A DNA stretch of 37,574 nucleotides from a candidate division WOR-3 bacterium (GTDB lineage: Bacteria; Hydrothermota; Tepidihabitantia; Tepidihabitantales; Tepidihabitantaceae): NCBI GenBank assembly GCA_039801365.1, contig JBDRUN010000009.1:8739-46312 (forward strand), written 5' to 3'. Under the pieces are notes generated by a model, which worked only from the letters and a program-made list of their open reading frames with translations, searched no databases and was not told the DNA's origin. Positions 29,934-37,574 of the stretch are shown here, piece after piece (the stretch's first letter is position 1; every line of letters starts with the position of its first letter). The position numbers and the translations under genes were made by a program.

Positions 29934-32900
29934 CTAGCGGGCCAGAACCACCCGCTCGAACCCGGAAACATCCGGTGCTTCGAGCCTAAGGAAATACACT
30001 CCTGCTGCCAGCCGTCCCGGGTCCCAGACAAACTCGTTCGGCCCGGGTCCGGCCATGCCGCTGAACAGGGTCGCTATTGTCCGGCCGGTCGCGTCCGAAA
30101 GCGAAATCCTCACCAGACCGGCCTGGCCAGCATGATACCTCACCAGGGCTCGGTCGGTGACCGGGTTCGGCTGGATCCTCACCCGGTGTGGACTGGTCCC
30201 GGGCCGAACCGGTCCCTCAGCCAGACCAACGCTGCGGTCATACCACGACTGGGCCGAATCCGCATGGGCCCGGGCCTGGGCACCATCGGCACCGCCGCAG
30301 AACGCAAACGCAAACCGCTGGCTCGCTCCCACTGGTAGATTGAACGGCCCAACCGACACACACACCGACCAGTCATATGCCCGGTTCGAGTTCGGTTGCA
30401 CCACCGTACCGTTCAAGAACCGCCACTTCATACCGTCGGTCATTGCCGAATCCGGATACACGTACCGCGCATGGTCAACCGCGGCCAGATTCGCATACGA
30501 CGTCGGCGCTAGGATCTTCACACCAACGCACGGATTCGCACTTGAGGTCTGACGCATGAACGTGAACCGCCGTGAAACGTCTGAAGAACACACGTTCGCA
30601 GTCGGCGTCGAACCGACGTCAAAGTCCGCAAACACACCAGCATACAACCCGTTCACTGCTGAACTACCGTTGTTAGCAATGTCGGTCACAACCACAACAA
30701 AGTCATCGTACCCTGAACTCGCAACCTGATAGCTGTTCTGGGTAATCTTTAGACCCTTGGCCGAAGGATGGCCCGCGTCTGAATAACTGCCCCGGAAATG
30801 CTCATCCCCAGCCACCGGCGGCACCACCGGCCGCAGACTGTCAACCGGCACCAGGTCAGTATTCGGTGTACCTGAGGCCGGCTGCGAGAAATGCCGGTCA
30901 GCCACGTAAGTCTCGGCATTGCCCACTGCGACGCTGCCGTAGAACAAGGCCGAAGCAGCTGACTTCGGATAGCAGAACCCAGAACCCATATCAGCCGGCG
31001 GCAGGTCGTAGCCGATTGAACCCTGGCAGGATACCGTCAGCTTGCAGTACCCGGTGTCGTGGTCCATAAGAAGCATGCCAGGCATTGGCGGTTCGCCGAC
31101 CTGAAGCGAGAAGGTGTAGGTCCAGTCACCCCAGTTATCGCAGTGCAGCTTCAGGGTGCAGGGTACCATCGTGCCGCCCGGTATTCCGCTCCCGGCGGTC
31201 GCCGTGAACGGGTCGGTTGTGTTTGTCCGTTGCTCGCCTGCAGGTACGTTGCCATACACCGCGTTAGGGTCAGTAATCACAAACTGCGCATGGCCCGATT
31301 TGAGTACCGCGGTTACGTTGTTCGCCTGAGCATTGCCGGCATTGCGAACTGTGACCAGGATGTTTCCGGTCTCACCCGGATCGAAACGACCGTTGTTGTT
31401 CCCGCCCGGTGGTGGGTCGAGGACCTGGTTCGATACGTAGCGCATGTTCGGCATCGGTGTGCCGCCGCCACCAGCGCGTATCGTGGCCTCATACGGCAGT
31501 ATCGGGGTGTGCTGGGCTCCGGGTGTTGAGTGCTGGGCGTGGCCTTCGCTCACGGTCAGCAGTACCTCGCCGGCCGTAGCCGCGTTGACGTCCAGCGACG
31601 CAAGACCCGAGGCGTCGGTTCGCTCGGCAACGTAGAAGTCCGGTTCCTTCCAGGCGCATACCAGTGCACCCTCAACTGGCCGGCCGCCAACCTCGACGGT
31701 CACGTTCAGAGTGTAGGGGCCAAGCGGTATCGAATCCGGCCTGGTCACGGTCGCATTCTGCGGCATGCCACCGGTCCACACCGGCAGAGCAGGGTCGCCG
31801 AGCACGACATACATCCAGATGTTGTAAGGATAGGGGCTTGAAGGCCAGTACTTCGCCACGTATGCATCAACTCCGTACTGCTTGATTTCCGCGAGGTTGT
31901 ACACTGTTGGCCCGTAGTTGCGCACACCCGGTACAGTTATCGTCCAGGTATCGGTTGTAGCTCGGACAAGTGTTGAGCAGATTCCGTGATTCGGTAGCGT
32001 GTAGGATGCCTGGGTTGCACCGAAGTTGCCAACCGCACCGCCCGGGTACTTGCCTTGCCAACGCTCGGACAGGCATTCGGCCTGATAGATGTCGCCACAG
32101 TTGCAGGCGATGTTATAGACGACTGGTGTCATGTCACCGTTGGTCAAGGCGTCAACGTGCGAGTTGTACCACGACTGATTGTTCACCTCCCACTGCCACC
32201 ACTCGGTGTAGTCGCCGTGGCCGCGGTACGCCACAATGCCCACACCAGCATTGATTGCCGTAGTTACATCCGCGTTCGAGCGGAACTGGCCCATGATGGT
32301 ATCAATGTTTACAGTCGGGTAGTATGGCTTGGGCATGAAGTAAATGCCCCGGGTGCAGCCCGAGTACTTGCCTGGGTACTGCTCCTTGTGCGTCGGCATT
32401 CTTATCTTCTCAAGCCAGTTTGCGGTTGAAGGCGGGTTCTTCTGGTACTTGAGTGTTTTCTTGATCTGGTTCGCCAAGTCTCCGGCTGAGTCCGGTGAGA
32501 ACCGACCAAGGGCAATCTCCGGGTAATTATCGCCTGATGGCCAAGGCTCAAGGTCTGAATACCAGAAGTCTGAACGACCGACCCCGGAATACGAGCCCAT
32601 CGGTATCTCGGCGTACTCGCCAACCAGCAGCACGAACCGAAGGGTTTTGGGTGTATTCCGGTTGTACTCGGCCCTGATCGAATCCTTTATTTCCTGCGCG
32701 GTGAAGCTTGACTTCGCAATCATCCGGGTCTCGTAACCACGCTGCTTGATCCAACCCATGAGAGAATCTGTAAGCCAGGGGTTGCTCGAATGCGCGGTGT
32801 GGGCAATCACCAGGTACCGTACGCCCGCGCTGTAGTCCTGCGGCCTCACCGGCAGCAGGTTGAAGTTGTCAATGTACTGGGCATACTGTGGTATCATCCA

Positions 32901-33512
32901 GTCTGCGACTGTCTGGGGGTAGGTCCCAGCGGAATACTCGACCTCGACCCGGATGCGCGACGCGACTTCGATCTCACCTCGTGCTGGGTTCACCTGCACC
33001 GGGTACACCTGGATATTCGCTACGTCCAGGTCCCGCCATACACCGGTTTCCACAATTCTCACATCATAGCCCGGATAGCTGACATCCTGGGAGTAGAACT
33101 GCCGGTCAAACACGAATTTCCCGGGTTCCTGGCCATCGATGAGCGGTGGCTGCAGAGGATACACGTTACCCACTATCAGTCGCTTCGTCTCCTTGACCAG
33201 CGCTCGCGCAGTGGGCTTTGCTCCTGTGGGTATTGCCAAGAGCACCGAAACCTTCGGGACTTGAGGCTTGCCCTCATCCAACACCGCCATTACCTCGCCC
33301 GGCAGGCCGATGTCGACGAAATGCTCGGACTCGACCGCTACCGGCGTCTGCTCCAGACCGGGCACGGTTACCTCGAACACGGTCCGGGAAGCATTCTGCT
33401 CGAGTATCGCAATGCGCGCTCCGCCGGTTCCGCCGGCCACCGGCAGCCAGCTTGCGCTGGCAAGTCCGGCGACTAGCAGCAGGGCGAACGCTGCGAACAC
33501 GTGTCTCGTCAT
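29934..33512 (-). CDS. Secreted C25 (gingipain-type) cysteine peptidase
   Basis: This 1192-residue protein has a signal peptide (1-20) and a C25 propeptide region (about 40-200). The peptidase domain (about 225-600) has the catalytic dyad candidates His432 in YRGHG and Cys470 (or Cys472) in YNIACNCGD. After it come Ig-like and other beta-rich regions (about 610-1100) and a C-terminal T9SS type A-like domain starting IQPNPVTDRALVRY and ending GVYFLRLE. It is likely surface-attached or released and degrades protein outside the cell. AGGAGG lies 6 nt before the ATG. It has its own promoter and terminator. The C-terminal domain implies a type IX-like export route, not seen in the window. Confidence 0.92.
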   Translation of the reverse strand: MTRHVFAAFALLLVAGLASASWLPVAGGTGGARIAILEQNASRTVFEVTVPGLEQTPVAVESEHFVDIGLPGEVMAVLDEGKPQVPKVSVLLAIPTGAKPTARALVKETKRLIVGNVYPLQPPLIDGQEPGKFVFDRQFYSQDVSYPGYDVRIVETGVWRDLDVANIQVYPVQVNPARGEIEVASRIRVEVEYSAGTYPQTVADWMIPQYAQYIDNFNLLPVRPQDYSAGVRYLVIAHTAHSSNPWLTDSLMGWIKQRGYETRMIAKSSFTAQEIKDSIRAEYNRNTPKTLRFVLLVGEYAEIPMGSYSGVGRSDFWYSDLEPWPSGDNYPEIALGRFSPDSAGDLANQIKKTLKYQKNPPSTANWLEKIRMPTHKEQYPGKYSGCTRGIYFMPKPYYPTVNIDTIMGQFRSNADVTTAINAGVGIVAYRGHGDYTEWWQWEVNNQSWYNSHVDALTNGDMTPVVYNIACNCGDIYQAECLSERWQGKYPGGAVGNFGATQASYTLPNHGICSTLVRATTDTWTITVPGVRNYGPTVYNLAEIKQYGVDAYVAKYWPSSPYPYNIWMYVVLGDPALPVWTGGMPQNATVTRPDSIPLGPYTLNVTVEVGGRPVEGALVCAWKEPDFYVAERTDASGLASLDVNAATAGEVLLTVSEGHAQHSTPGAQHTPILPYEATIRAGGGGTPMPNMRYVSNQVLDPPPGGNNNGRFDPGETGNILVTVRNAGNAQANNVTAVLKSGHAQFVITDPNAVYGNVPAGEQRTNTTDPFTATAGSGIPGGTMVPCTLKLHCDNWGDWTYTFSLQVGEPPMPGMLLMDHDTGYCKLTVSCQGSIGYDLPPADMGSGFCYPKSAASALFYGSVAVGNAETYVADRHFSQPASGTPNTDLVPVDSLRPVVPPVAGDEHFRGSYSDAGHPSAKGLKITQNSYQVASSGYDDFVVVVTDIANNGSSAVNGLYAGVFADFDVGSTPTANVCSSDVSRRFTFMRQTSSANPCVGVKILAPTSYANLAAVDHARYVYPDSAMTDGMKWRFLNGTVVQPNSNRAYDWSVCVSVGPFNLPVGASQRFAFAFCGGADGAQARAHADSAQSWYDRSVGLAEGPVRPGTSPHRVRIQPNPVTDRALVRYHAGQAGLVRISLSDATGRTIATLFSGMAGPGPNEFVWDPGRLAAGVYFLRLEAPDVSGFERVVLAR

Positions 33513-33641
33513 CTCAGACCTCCTATCTTTGCATAGCTGCTAATGACCGTCGGCCGGCCCAGAGATAAACTGCCAGCCGACCCGCCTCGCTGCGTCGGTC
33601 CGGCCTTTTCTGGTCTTGACTTCGGCCACGGTCGTTGACCG

Positions 33642-33669
33642 AGTATAGTCCGGCTGGCTGGCAAGTCAA
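33642..33669 (-). promoter_or_regulatory. Promoter of the C25 peptidase gene
   Basis: TTGACT (33664-33669), 16 nt and TATACT (33642-33647) on the minus strand. Transcription from about 33635 would give a leader of about 120 nt ending in the AGGAGG site. Confidence 0.6.
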
Positions 33670-33866
33670 CTGCAGTCTGAACCTGGCGGTTTAGGCACTC
33701 ACCGGCTCCGGGTCGGTGAGCACCTAGGATCAGGCGGTACTTCTGCGCAGTCTCCGGGGCGAGGCCTAGGTTGTCCCGCAACTCGGCTGGCGGACAGCTT
33801 CTGCATATGTTCGGTTCTGCTCTCCGGGTGACTTCGGGCATATCACTGCCCGGAAACGGCGACTGC

Positions 33867-33894
33867 TTGACACCCGGGGTACATGAAATATATT
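33867..33894 (+). promoter_or_regulatory. Promoter of the ferritin-like gene pair
   Basis: TTGACA (33867-33872), 16 nt and TATATT (33889-33894), close to the sigma-70 consensus. Transcription would start near 33901, about 29 nt before the ATG at 33930. Confidence 0.7.
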
Positions 33895-33929
33895 AGCATG
33901 CGGTGAGTTGTACCGCAGACAGGAGAAAA

Positions 33930-34418
33930 ATGCCAGTTACCTATTCCGGACCCGAAGTCATGGAAATGGCAGTAGAGACCGAACGCGATGGTAGAAAATT
34001 CTACGAGGCGGTTGCGGCGGAAACGAAAGACCCTAAGCTGAAGGACCTTTTCCGATTTCTCGCCGAGGAGGAGGGCAGGCACGTGACCGAGTTTCAGGCG
34101 ATTGCCCGGACGGTTAGGGAGCGACCACAGGATTTGGCTTACAACTGGCAGGAGGCGGCTGAGTATCTCGATGCAATCGTCGAATCCAAGTACTTCCTGG
34201 GCTCAGGCAAGAGTTTGTCCCTTGCCCGGGAGTCAAGAAATTCTGGCGAGGCGCTTGACCATGCACTGGGATTTGAGAAGGAAACCATGCTTTTCTACAC
34301 TGAGATTCTGCAGATGGTTTCAGAACAGGTGAAACCGGCGGTTGGGCGACTTATTGCTGAAGAAAAAGCACATATCGTAAAACTGACCGCTCTTCGCAGG
34401 ATACTGAAACGCGAATGA
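33930..34418 (+). CDS. Rubrerythrin-like ferritin-domain protein with intact di-iron site
   Basis: This 162-residue four-helix protein has the di-iron ligand pattern of rubrerythrins: Glu in helix A (ETERDGRKFYE), EEEGRH in helix B, Glu in helix C (FEKETMLFY) and EEKAH in helix D. There is no rubredoxin domain. It probably reduces peroxide or stores or handles iron under oxygen exposure. AGGAG (33921-33925) selects the ATG at 33930. A GTG at 33903, 8 nt after the promoter, would give nine more residues if translation were leaderless. Confidence 0.88.
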   Translation: MPVTYSGPEVMEMAVETERDGRKFYEAVAAETKDPKLKDLFRFLAEEEGRHVTEFQAIARTVRERPQDLAYNWQEAAEYLDAIVESKYFLGSGKSLSLARESRNSGEALDHALGFEKETMLFYTEILQMVSEQVKPAVGRLIAEEKAHIVKLTALRRILKRE

Positions 34419-34452
34419 CCGATATGCTGAACATCGACATCTAGGAGACTGG

Positions 34453-34953
34453 ATGAGACAGCGAGGCGAATGTCTGCCCATTGAGCAGGTTCTTGATACT
34501 GTGCTACGTGTTGAGAAGGACGTAATCGGCTTCTACCGCCTAGCCCGCGACCTGGCCGGTGATGATGCAGCAAAGCGTACCTTCGAACGTCTGCTCGAAG
34601 AAAAAGAGACAAACCTTCCTGACTTGCAGAAGGTGTGCCGCGAGATCGAATGTGACGGAACGGCTCTTGCAAATGCGACGCAGGAGGACCTGGTTTTCCT
34701 GAGTGCCCTGGCGGAGACTTCGTTCTACCGACAGGTCGGAAATCCGGCTGAACTGGCCGACCCCGCGCTTGATGTGCAATATCTAGTGGACAACGCGCTC
34801 AAACTCGAAAAGGACCTCATGCTCTTCTACGTGAAGTTCTATGGCGTGAGCTGTGCAGCCCACAAGCTGTTGTTCTCGAAGATGATCCAGATGTCTCAGC
34901 GCCAGATCGCCGAGCTCAACAACACGCGAGCCCGACTTGGGGCAACTAGTTAG
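34453..34953 (+). CDS. Degenerate ferritin-like paralogue
   Basis: This 166-residue protein aligns with the helices of the preceding gene (VEKDVIGFYRLA and LEKDLMLFYVKFY), so it has a ferritin-like fold. Its helix B motif reads EKETN and helix D reads MSQRQ where EExxH is expected, so both His ligands are gone. It is unlikely to hold a normal di-iron site. It may be a structural or regulatory partner, possibly a heteromer with its neighbour. AGGAG lies 5-8 nt before the ATG and the gap to the upstream gene is 34 bp, so the pair is one operon. Its stop overlaps that of the convergent gene. Confidence 0.75.
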   Translation: MRQRGECLPIEQVLDTVLRVEKDVIGFYRLARDLAGDDAAKRTFERLLEEKETNLPDLQKVCREIECDGTALANATQEDLVFLSALAETSFYRQVGNPAELADPALDVQYLVDNALKLEKDLMLFYVKFYGVSCAAHKLLFSKMIQMSQRQIAELNNTRARLGATS

Positions 34954-36287
34954 ACTTGGCTAGCCCGTTCCTGAAAGCTAATGCCGAGGCGGCTGAGCTC
35001 AGCCAGCACCGGCTCATACAGCTCGCGCAAGACCGGAATGTGAACCCCGGTCAGGCGAATGACCCCGGTCAGCAAGAGCTTGACTGCCACTGCGGCCGGT
35101 AGGCTTACGGTCCTCGCCATCGCGGAATCACCGCCTGGGATCCCATAGTCCACAAGAGTGGTGTGGATTACGGTTTTCTGAGTCTCCGGTGCTTTCTTGG
35201 GGTCGGTCCGTTCAGTTTCGAACTCGTGGTGCAGCACGATCATGTCGCGCTCGCCCGGCTTGTATGCCATCCGGTCGAGCATCAGCTTGGCAAGTACGTC
35301 AAGGTCTGAGCCGTGCTCGATTCCGACCGGCCGGTCGTCAAAGAACCCGAGCCAGGCAAACCGGTCCAGAATCGGGTGTTCTGGGTCAAGGCCCAACTTA
35401 GCCGCCGCTGCCCGGCGTGCGTCTTGAGCACCGGCCAGGTGCCGACTGAACCATGTCGCACACGTCATCTGCGCCAGTCCAGGGATTGGTGTGTCCGTAA
35501 GCATTCCGAGGTCTGCGATCGCCTTCAGTGTCTCGCACCACCCTGGGTTGCGCAACGTGCCCCGGAACATCGTCCGGACGCCCTCTAAACCGTAGAGCGC
35601 AATGTAGGGCAGCGAGTTACGGTTCGGATAGGCCTCGAACCGGCCAGCACCAGGTACGTCCAGGGTCCAACGGTGGCTGAATAGCTGCGGCCCGGGCACG
35701 AACACCTCTTTACCATCTTTCAGGTACCGACCATCGTTCCGACCGGCCATGACTACGCCTTTCGGGCTCCATGAGAACTTGTACCCGAGCGGATTGTCGT
35801 TCGCCTCCGGAGCTGGCAGTCCGCCGCAGTAGGACATAAAACTCGTCACCCGGCAACCTTCGGCCTTGATGCGCTCGATAATCTGCATTGCCGACATATG
35901 GTCAATTCCAGGGTCCAATCCAATCTCGTTCAGGAAGATAATTCCTGCCCTTTTCGCATCCGCGTCAAGCGCCCGCATTGCATCGCTCACGTAAGAAGTC
36001 GTCACCAAAGGTTTCTTCCATGCGAGGCAATGCTTGGCCACCGCCAAGTGTAGCGTGTAGGGCAGGAGGCTTACTACAAGGTCGTGGGTCCTGACCAGTG
36101 CGCCGAGCGACGAATCGTCGTCAGCCAGAAGCGCAAGCGCCTGCCCGCGGGGATTAGCTCCGACCAGCTCTTGAGCCTTACTCACCGTGCGGCTTGCGAC
36201 GGTGACCGCGAAATCGGGAATCTCAAGCAGATACCTTACCATCGGCCGGGCTACCAGTCCGGCGCCAAGTATTAGGACTTTTTTCAT
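34950..36287 (-). CDS. Saccharopine dehydrogenase (glutamate- or lysine-forming type)
   Basis: This 445-residue protein has an N-terminal Rossmann fold (VLILGAGLVARPMVRYLL) and the AASS/LYS9-type saccharopine dehydrogenase body, with NEIGLDPGIDHMSA and SYCGGLPAPEANDNPLGYKFSWSP, the latter given as CGGLPAPEANDNPLGYKF (about residues 159-176). It oxidises saccharopine, or forms it, in lysine metabolism. The ATG at 36287 has GGGAG 9 nt upstream; a TTG at 36296 is less likely. It lies 15 bp downstream of the lysine-ketoglutarate reductase gene, so together they correspond to the two domains of the bifunctional enzyme. Confidence 0.9.
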   Translation of the reverse strand: MKKVLILGAGLVARPMVRYLLEIPDFAVTVASRTVSKAQELVGANPRGQALALLADDDSSLGALVRTHDLVVSLLPYTLHLAVAKHCLAWKKPLVTTSYVSDAMRALDADAKRAGIIFLNEIGLDPGIDHMSAMQIIERIKAEGCRVTSFMSYCGGLPAPEANDNPLGYKFSWSPKGVVMAGRNDGRYLKDGKEVFVPGPQLFSHRWTLDVPGAGRFEAYPNRNSLPYIALYGLEGVRTMFRGTLRNPGWCETLKAIADLGMLTDTPIPGLAQMTCATWFSRHLAGAQDARRAAAAKLGLDPEHPILDRFAWLGFFDDRPVGIEHGSDLDVLAKLMLDRMAYKPGERDMIVLHHEFETERTDPKKAPETQKTVIHTTLVDYGIPGGDSAMARTVSLPAAVAVKLLLTGVIRLTGVHIPVLRELYEPVLAELSRLGISFQERASQV

Positions 36288-36302
36288 CAGTGACAACTCC
36301 CT

Positions 36303-37574
36303 TCAGCGACTTAGATATTTTTCAATATACCGGTACTCAGGAGTCAGTCTGCCTTGGTGTAAAATCAGCCCGCGGCGGACCGGCCCGGGTAGGTCGAGCC
36401 TCTCGAGCGGAAGACTGAGGTCAGTCTTGGCCAGCTGGGGAACGAAAGGCATTAGTGCGAGGCCGAACTCACGCGAGGAGTCGAACGGGAGCTCACAGGG
36501 AAGATTGTCCACCGCCATGAGCAGAATGCCGGCGCCGTTCACACCGTCCTGGACCGTACCGGTTGTCGGCTCGTATACATAGAACGGCTCGCCTGGGTTC
36601 GTTGCTTTGACGGTTGCCTCGATCGAGCCGTTGATGTCACATGAGATGTCACCAATTACTGTGAGCCTTGGAGGCCGGTCCAGTCCGAATGTCCGGCTCA
36701 GCCATGCCTTGGTCACGAGTCGCGGATACCGCGGCTCCCAATAGATGCAGTTCACCAACACGGTCAGGAAGGGCAGGTATTCCTCGAATCGGGAACGATA
36801 CCGTTCTGGGTATGTGAAGTATTCCCTGAGGTCAAAACGGTGGCCCAGCTCGATCGGCTCGACCGTGTGCTCCTCGCGGAACATCACCCGGTACACGGTG
36901 TGTGCGTCGCCGTCTGTAGCAAGCGCCGGCAAGTCCAAGGGCTCAACTTCAGTAGCACCGAGGGCGTCGAGCATTTCCCATGCGCCTTTGCCAACGTGTC
37001 CGTACCCGGCGACACCAATAACGAGTGGCACCAGTTCATTGGGCAGGCCCTGCTCAACAATGTCGCGCCCCACTTCGGCCAGCGCGGCTTTGGCCAGGGC
37101 AACCCGGCCGTACTCGTGTGCCAGTCGTACCCGGGTGAATGGTGTCTCAAACCCCTGCACGCGCAACCTCTGGCCCAGTCCGTTCAGTGTGTCAACGACG
37201 CCGGCAATCCCAGCGAAACGGCCGAAGAAAACCAGCCTGCGACCTGCATCGTCGGTGATCTTCTCATAATCCACAAGCGAGCACCCAAGTTCGATCATTC
37301 GTGTGAGCATCGGCATATTGTGAGGCTGGCCCTTGACGACATGAGCGAAGAAGACATAGGTGTGCCCGGGCTGGAAAAAAGACTCGGGCATTTCCTTTAC
37401 CCCCAGGACCAGTGGGCAGTCTTGGATGTCTTGGCGCACTTCCGCGCCGACCTCTCGGTATTCATCGTCGGAGAACACGCGGATGTCAGAATGTTCGACT
37501 ACGAACTCAAGGCCATGCTCACCGATAAGCTGACTGACCTGCTCCGGAATCAGCGGTGCACGGCGTTCCCAGAC
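36303..37574 (-). CDS. Lysine-ketoglutarate reductase domain protein (partial, cut by window end)
   Basis: The frame is open to the window edge, giving about 423 residues. The first visible residues read VWERRAPLIPEQV, the conserved start of the AlaDH/LKR family, so only a few N-terminal residues are missing; the GTG at 37478 is internal. Later parts include an NAD(P)-binding GVAGYGHVGKGAWEML and GDISCDINGSIEAT, typical of the LKR half of AASS. It forms saccharopine from lysine and 2-oxoglutarate. With the downstream saccharopine dehydrogenase gene it makes a split version of the eukaryote-like pathway, for lysine degradation or its reverse. Confidence 0.88.
   Translation of the reverse strand, partial: VWERRAPLIPEQVSQLIGEHGLEFVVEHSDIRVFSDDEYREVGAEVRQDIQDCPLVLGVKEMPESFFQPGHTYVFFAHVVKGQPHNMPMLTRMIELGCSLVDYEKITDDAGRRLVFFGRFAGIAGVVDTLNGLGQRLRVQGFETPFTRVRLAHEYGRVALAKAALAEVGRDIVEQGLPNELVPLVIGVAGYGHVGKGAWEMLDALGATEVEPLDLPALATDGDAHTVYRVMFREEHTVEPIELGHRFDLREYFTYPERYRSRFEEYLPFLTVLVNCIYWEPRYPRLVTKAWLSRTFGLDRPPRLTVIGDISCDINGSIEATVKATNPGEPFYVYEPTTGTVQDGVNGAGILLMAVDNLPCELPFDSSREFGLALMPFVPQLAKTDLSLPLERLDLPGPVRRGLILHQGRLTPEYRYIEKYLSR

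Larger units (their letters stand above)
33513..33929. other. Divergent intergenic region between the peptidase and ferritin-like genes
   Basis: About 390-417 bp with a minus-strand promoter (33642-33669) and a plus-strand promoter (33867-33894). Between them is a hairpin CTCACCG-9 nt-CGGTGAG (33698-33720). The minus-strand leader of the peptidase mRNA would be about 120 nt. I see no gene; an open frame of 110 codons on the minus strand crosses both the promoter and the peptidase start and has no recognisable domain. Confidence 0.55.

Noticed and set aside
33509-33841. Minus-strand open frame of 110 codons upstream of the C25 peptidase
   Set aside because: It spans a strong promoter and the peptidase start and shows no known domain.

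Overview
The window is a G+C-rich bacterial chromosome segment with tightly packed operons, many 1-8 nt stop/start overlaps, and both Shine-Dalgarno-led and apparently leaderless starts. The gene content fits a strictly anaerobic, H2-metabolising bacterium: a group 4 [NiFe] hydrogenase joined to Mrp antiporter subunits, an archaeal-type Fe-S cysteine desulfurase homologue, an FTR-rubredoxin fusion, rubrerythrin-like proteins, and secreted proteins with FlgD/T9SS-like C-terminal domains. This pattern suggests a deep, uncultured lineage such as candidate phylum WOR-3 and relatives. That placement is an inference; there is no rRNA here to test it.

Layout. (1) 1-7049, plus strand: the conserved rnpA(partial)-yidD-yidC-jag-mnmE block, followed by a small universal-stress-like protein, a PTS EIIA(Ntr)-like protein and argS. 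(2) 7111-10051, plus strand: six genes in a row, almost all with ATGA/GTGA overlaps. They encode an IscS-like protein lacking the PLP lysine, IscU, a double zinc ribbon, a glutaredoxin-like protein, an FTR catalytic-subunit/rubredoxin fusion and an MTH1187-family protein. (3) 10052-10682: a convergent non-coding stretch. (4) 10683-26007, minus strand: one 18-gene transcription unit. From its 5' end: sulfhydrogenase beta- and gamma-like subunits, a molybdopterin oxidoreductase, a poly-ferredoxin, hydrogenase core subunits (NuoH-, NuoB-, NuoC-, NuoD-like), two antiporter-like subunits, MbhD/E-, MrpB-, MrpC-, MrpD-, MrpE-, MrpF- and MrpG-like subunits, and a NuoI-like ferredoxin. (5) 26008-26248: a divergent promoter region with a short tandem-repeat array. 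(6) 26249-26668, plus strand: a DUF1893 protein. (7) 26732-33512, minus strand: a lipoprotein, a secreted tandem nitroreductase-like protein, a PhzF-family protein and a large secreted C25 (gingipain-type) peptidase. (8) 33930-34953, plus strand: two ferritin-like proteins, one with intact and one with lost iron ligands. (9) 34950-37574, minus strand: separate saccharopine dehydrogenase and lysine-ketoglutarate reductase genes, the latter cut by the window end.

How it works together. The hydrogenase operon looks like a modular, ion-translocating H2 machine. Both NiFe-binding CxxC motifs are intact, and there are three antiporter-like channels plus a full set of small Mrp subunits. It also carries a flavin/NAD(P)H-type electron-input module (the beta and gamma subunits of cytosolic sulfhydrogenase without their own catalytic alpha/delta subunits) and a formate-dehydrogenase/FwdB-like molybdopterin protein. 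The best reading is a membrane complex that moves electrons between NAD(P)H, ferredoxin and/or a one-carbon substrate and H2 while pumping H+ or Na+. The IscS/IscU operon may supply its Fe-S clusters by an unusual route, because its desulfurase lacks the Schiff-base lysine.
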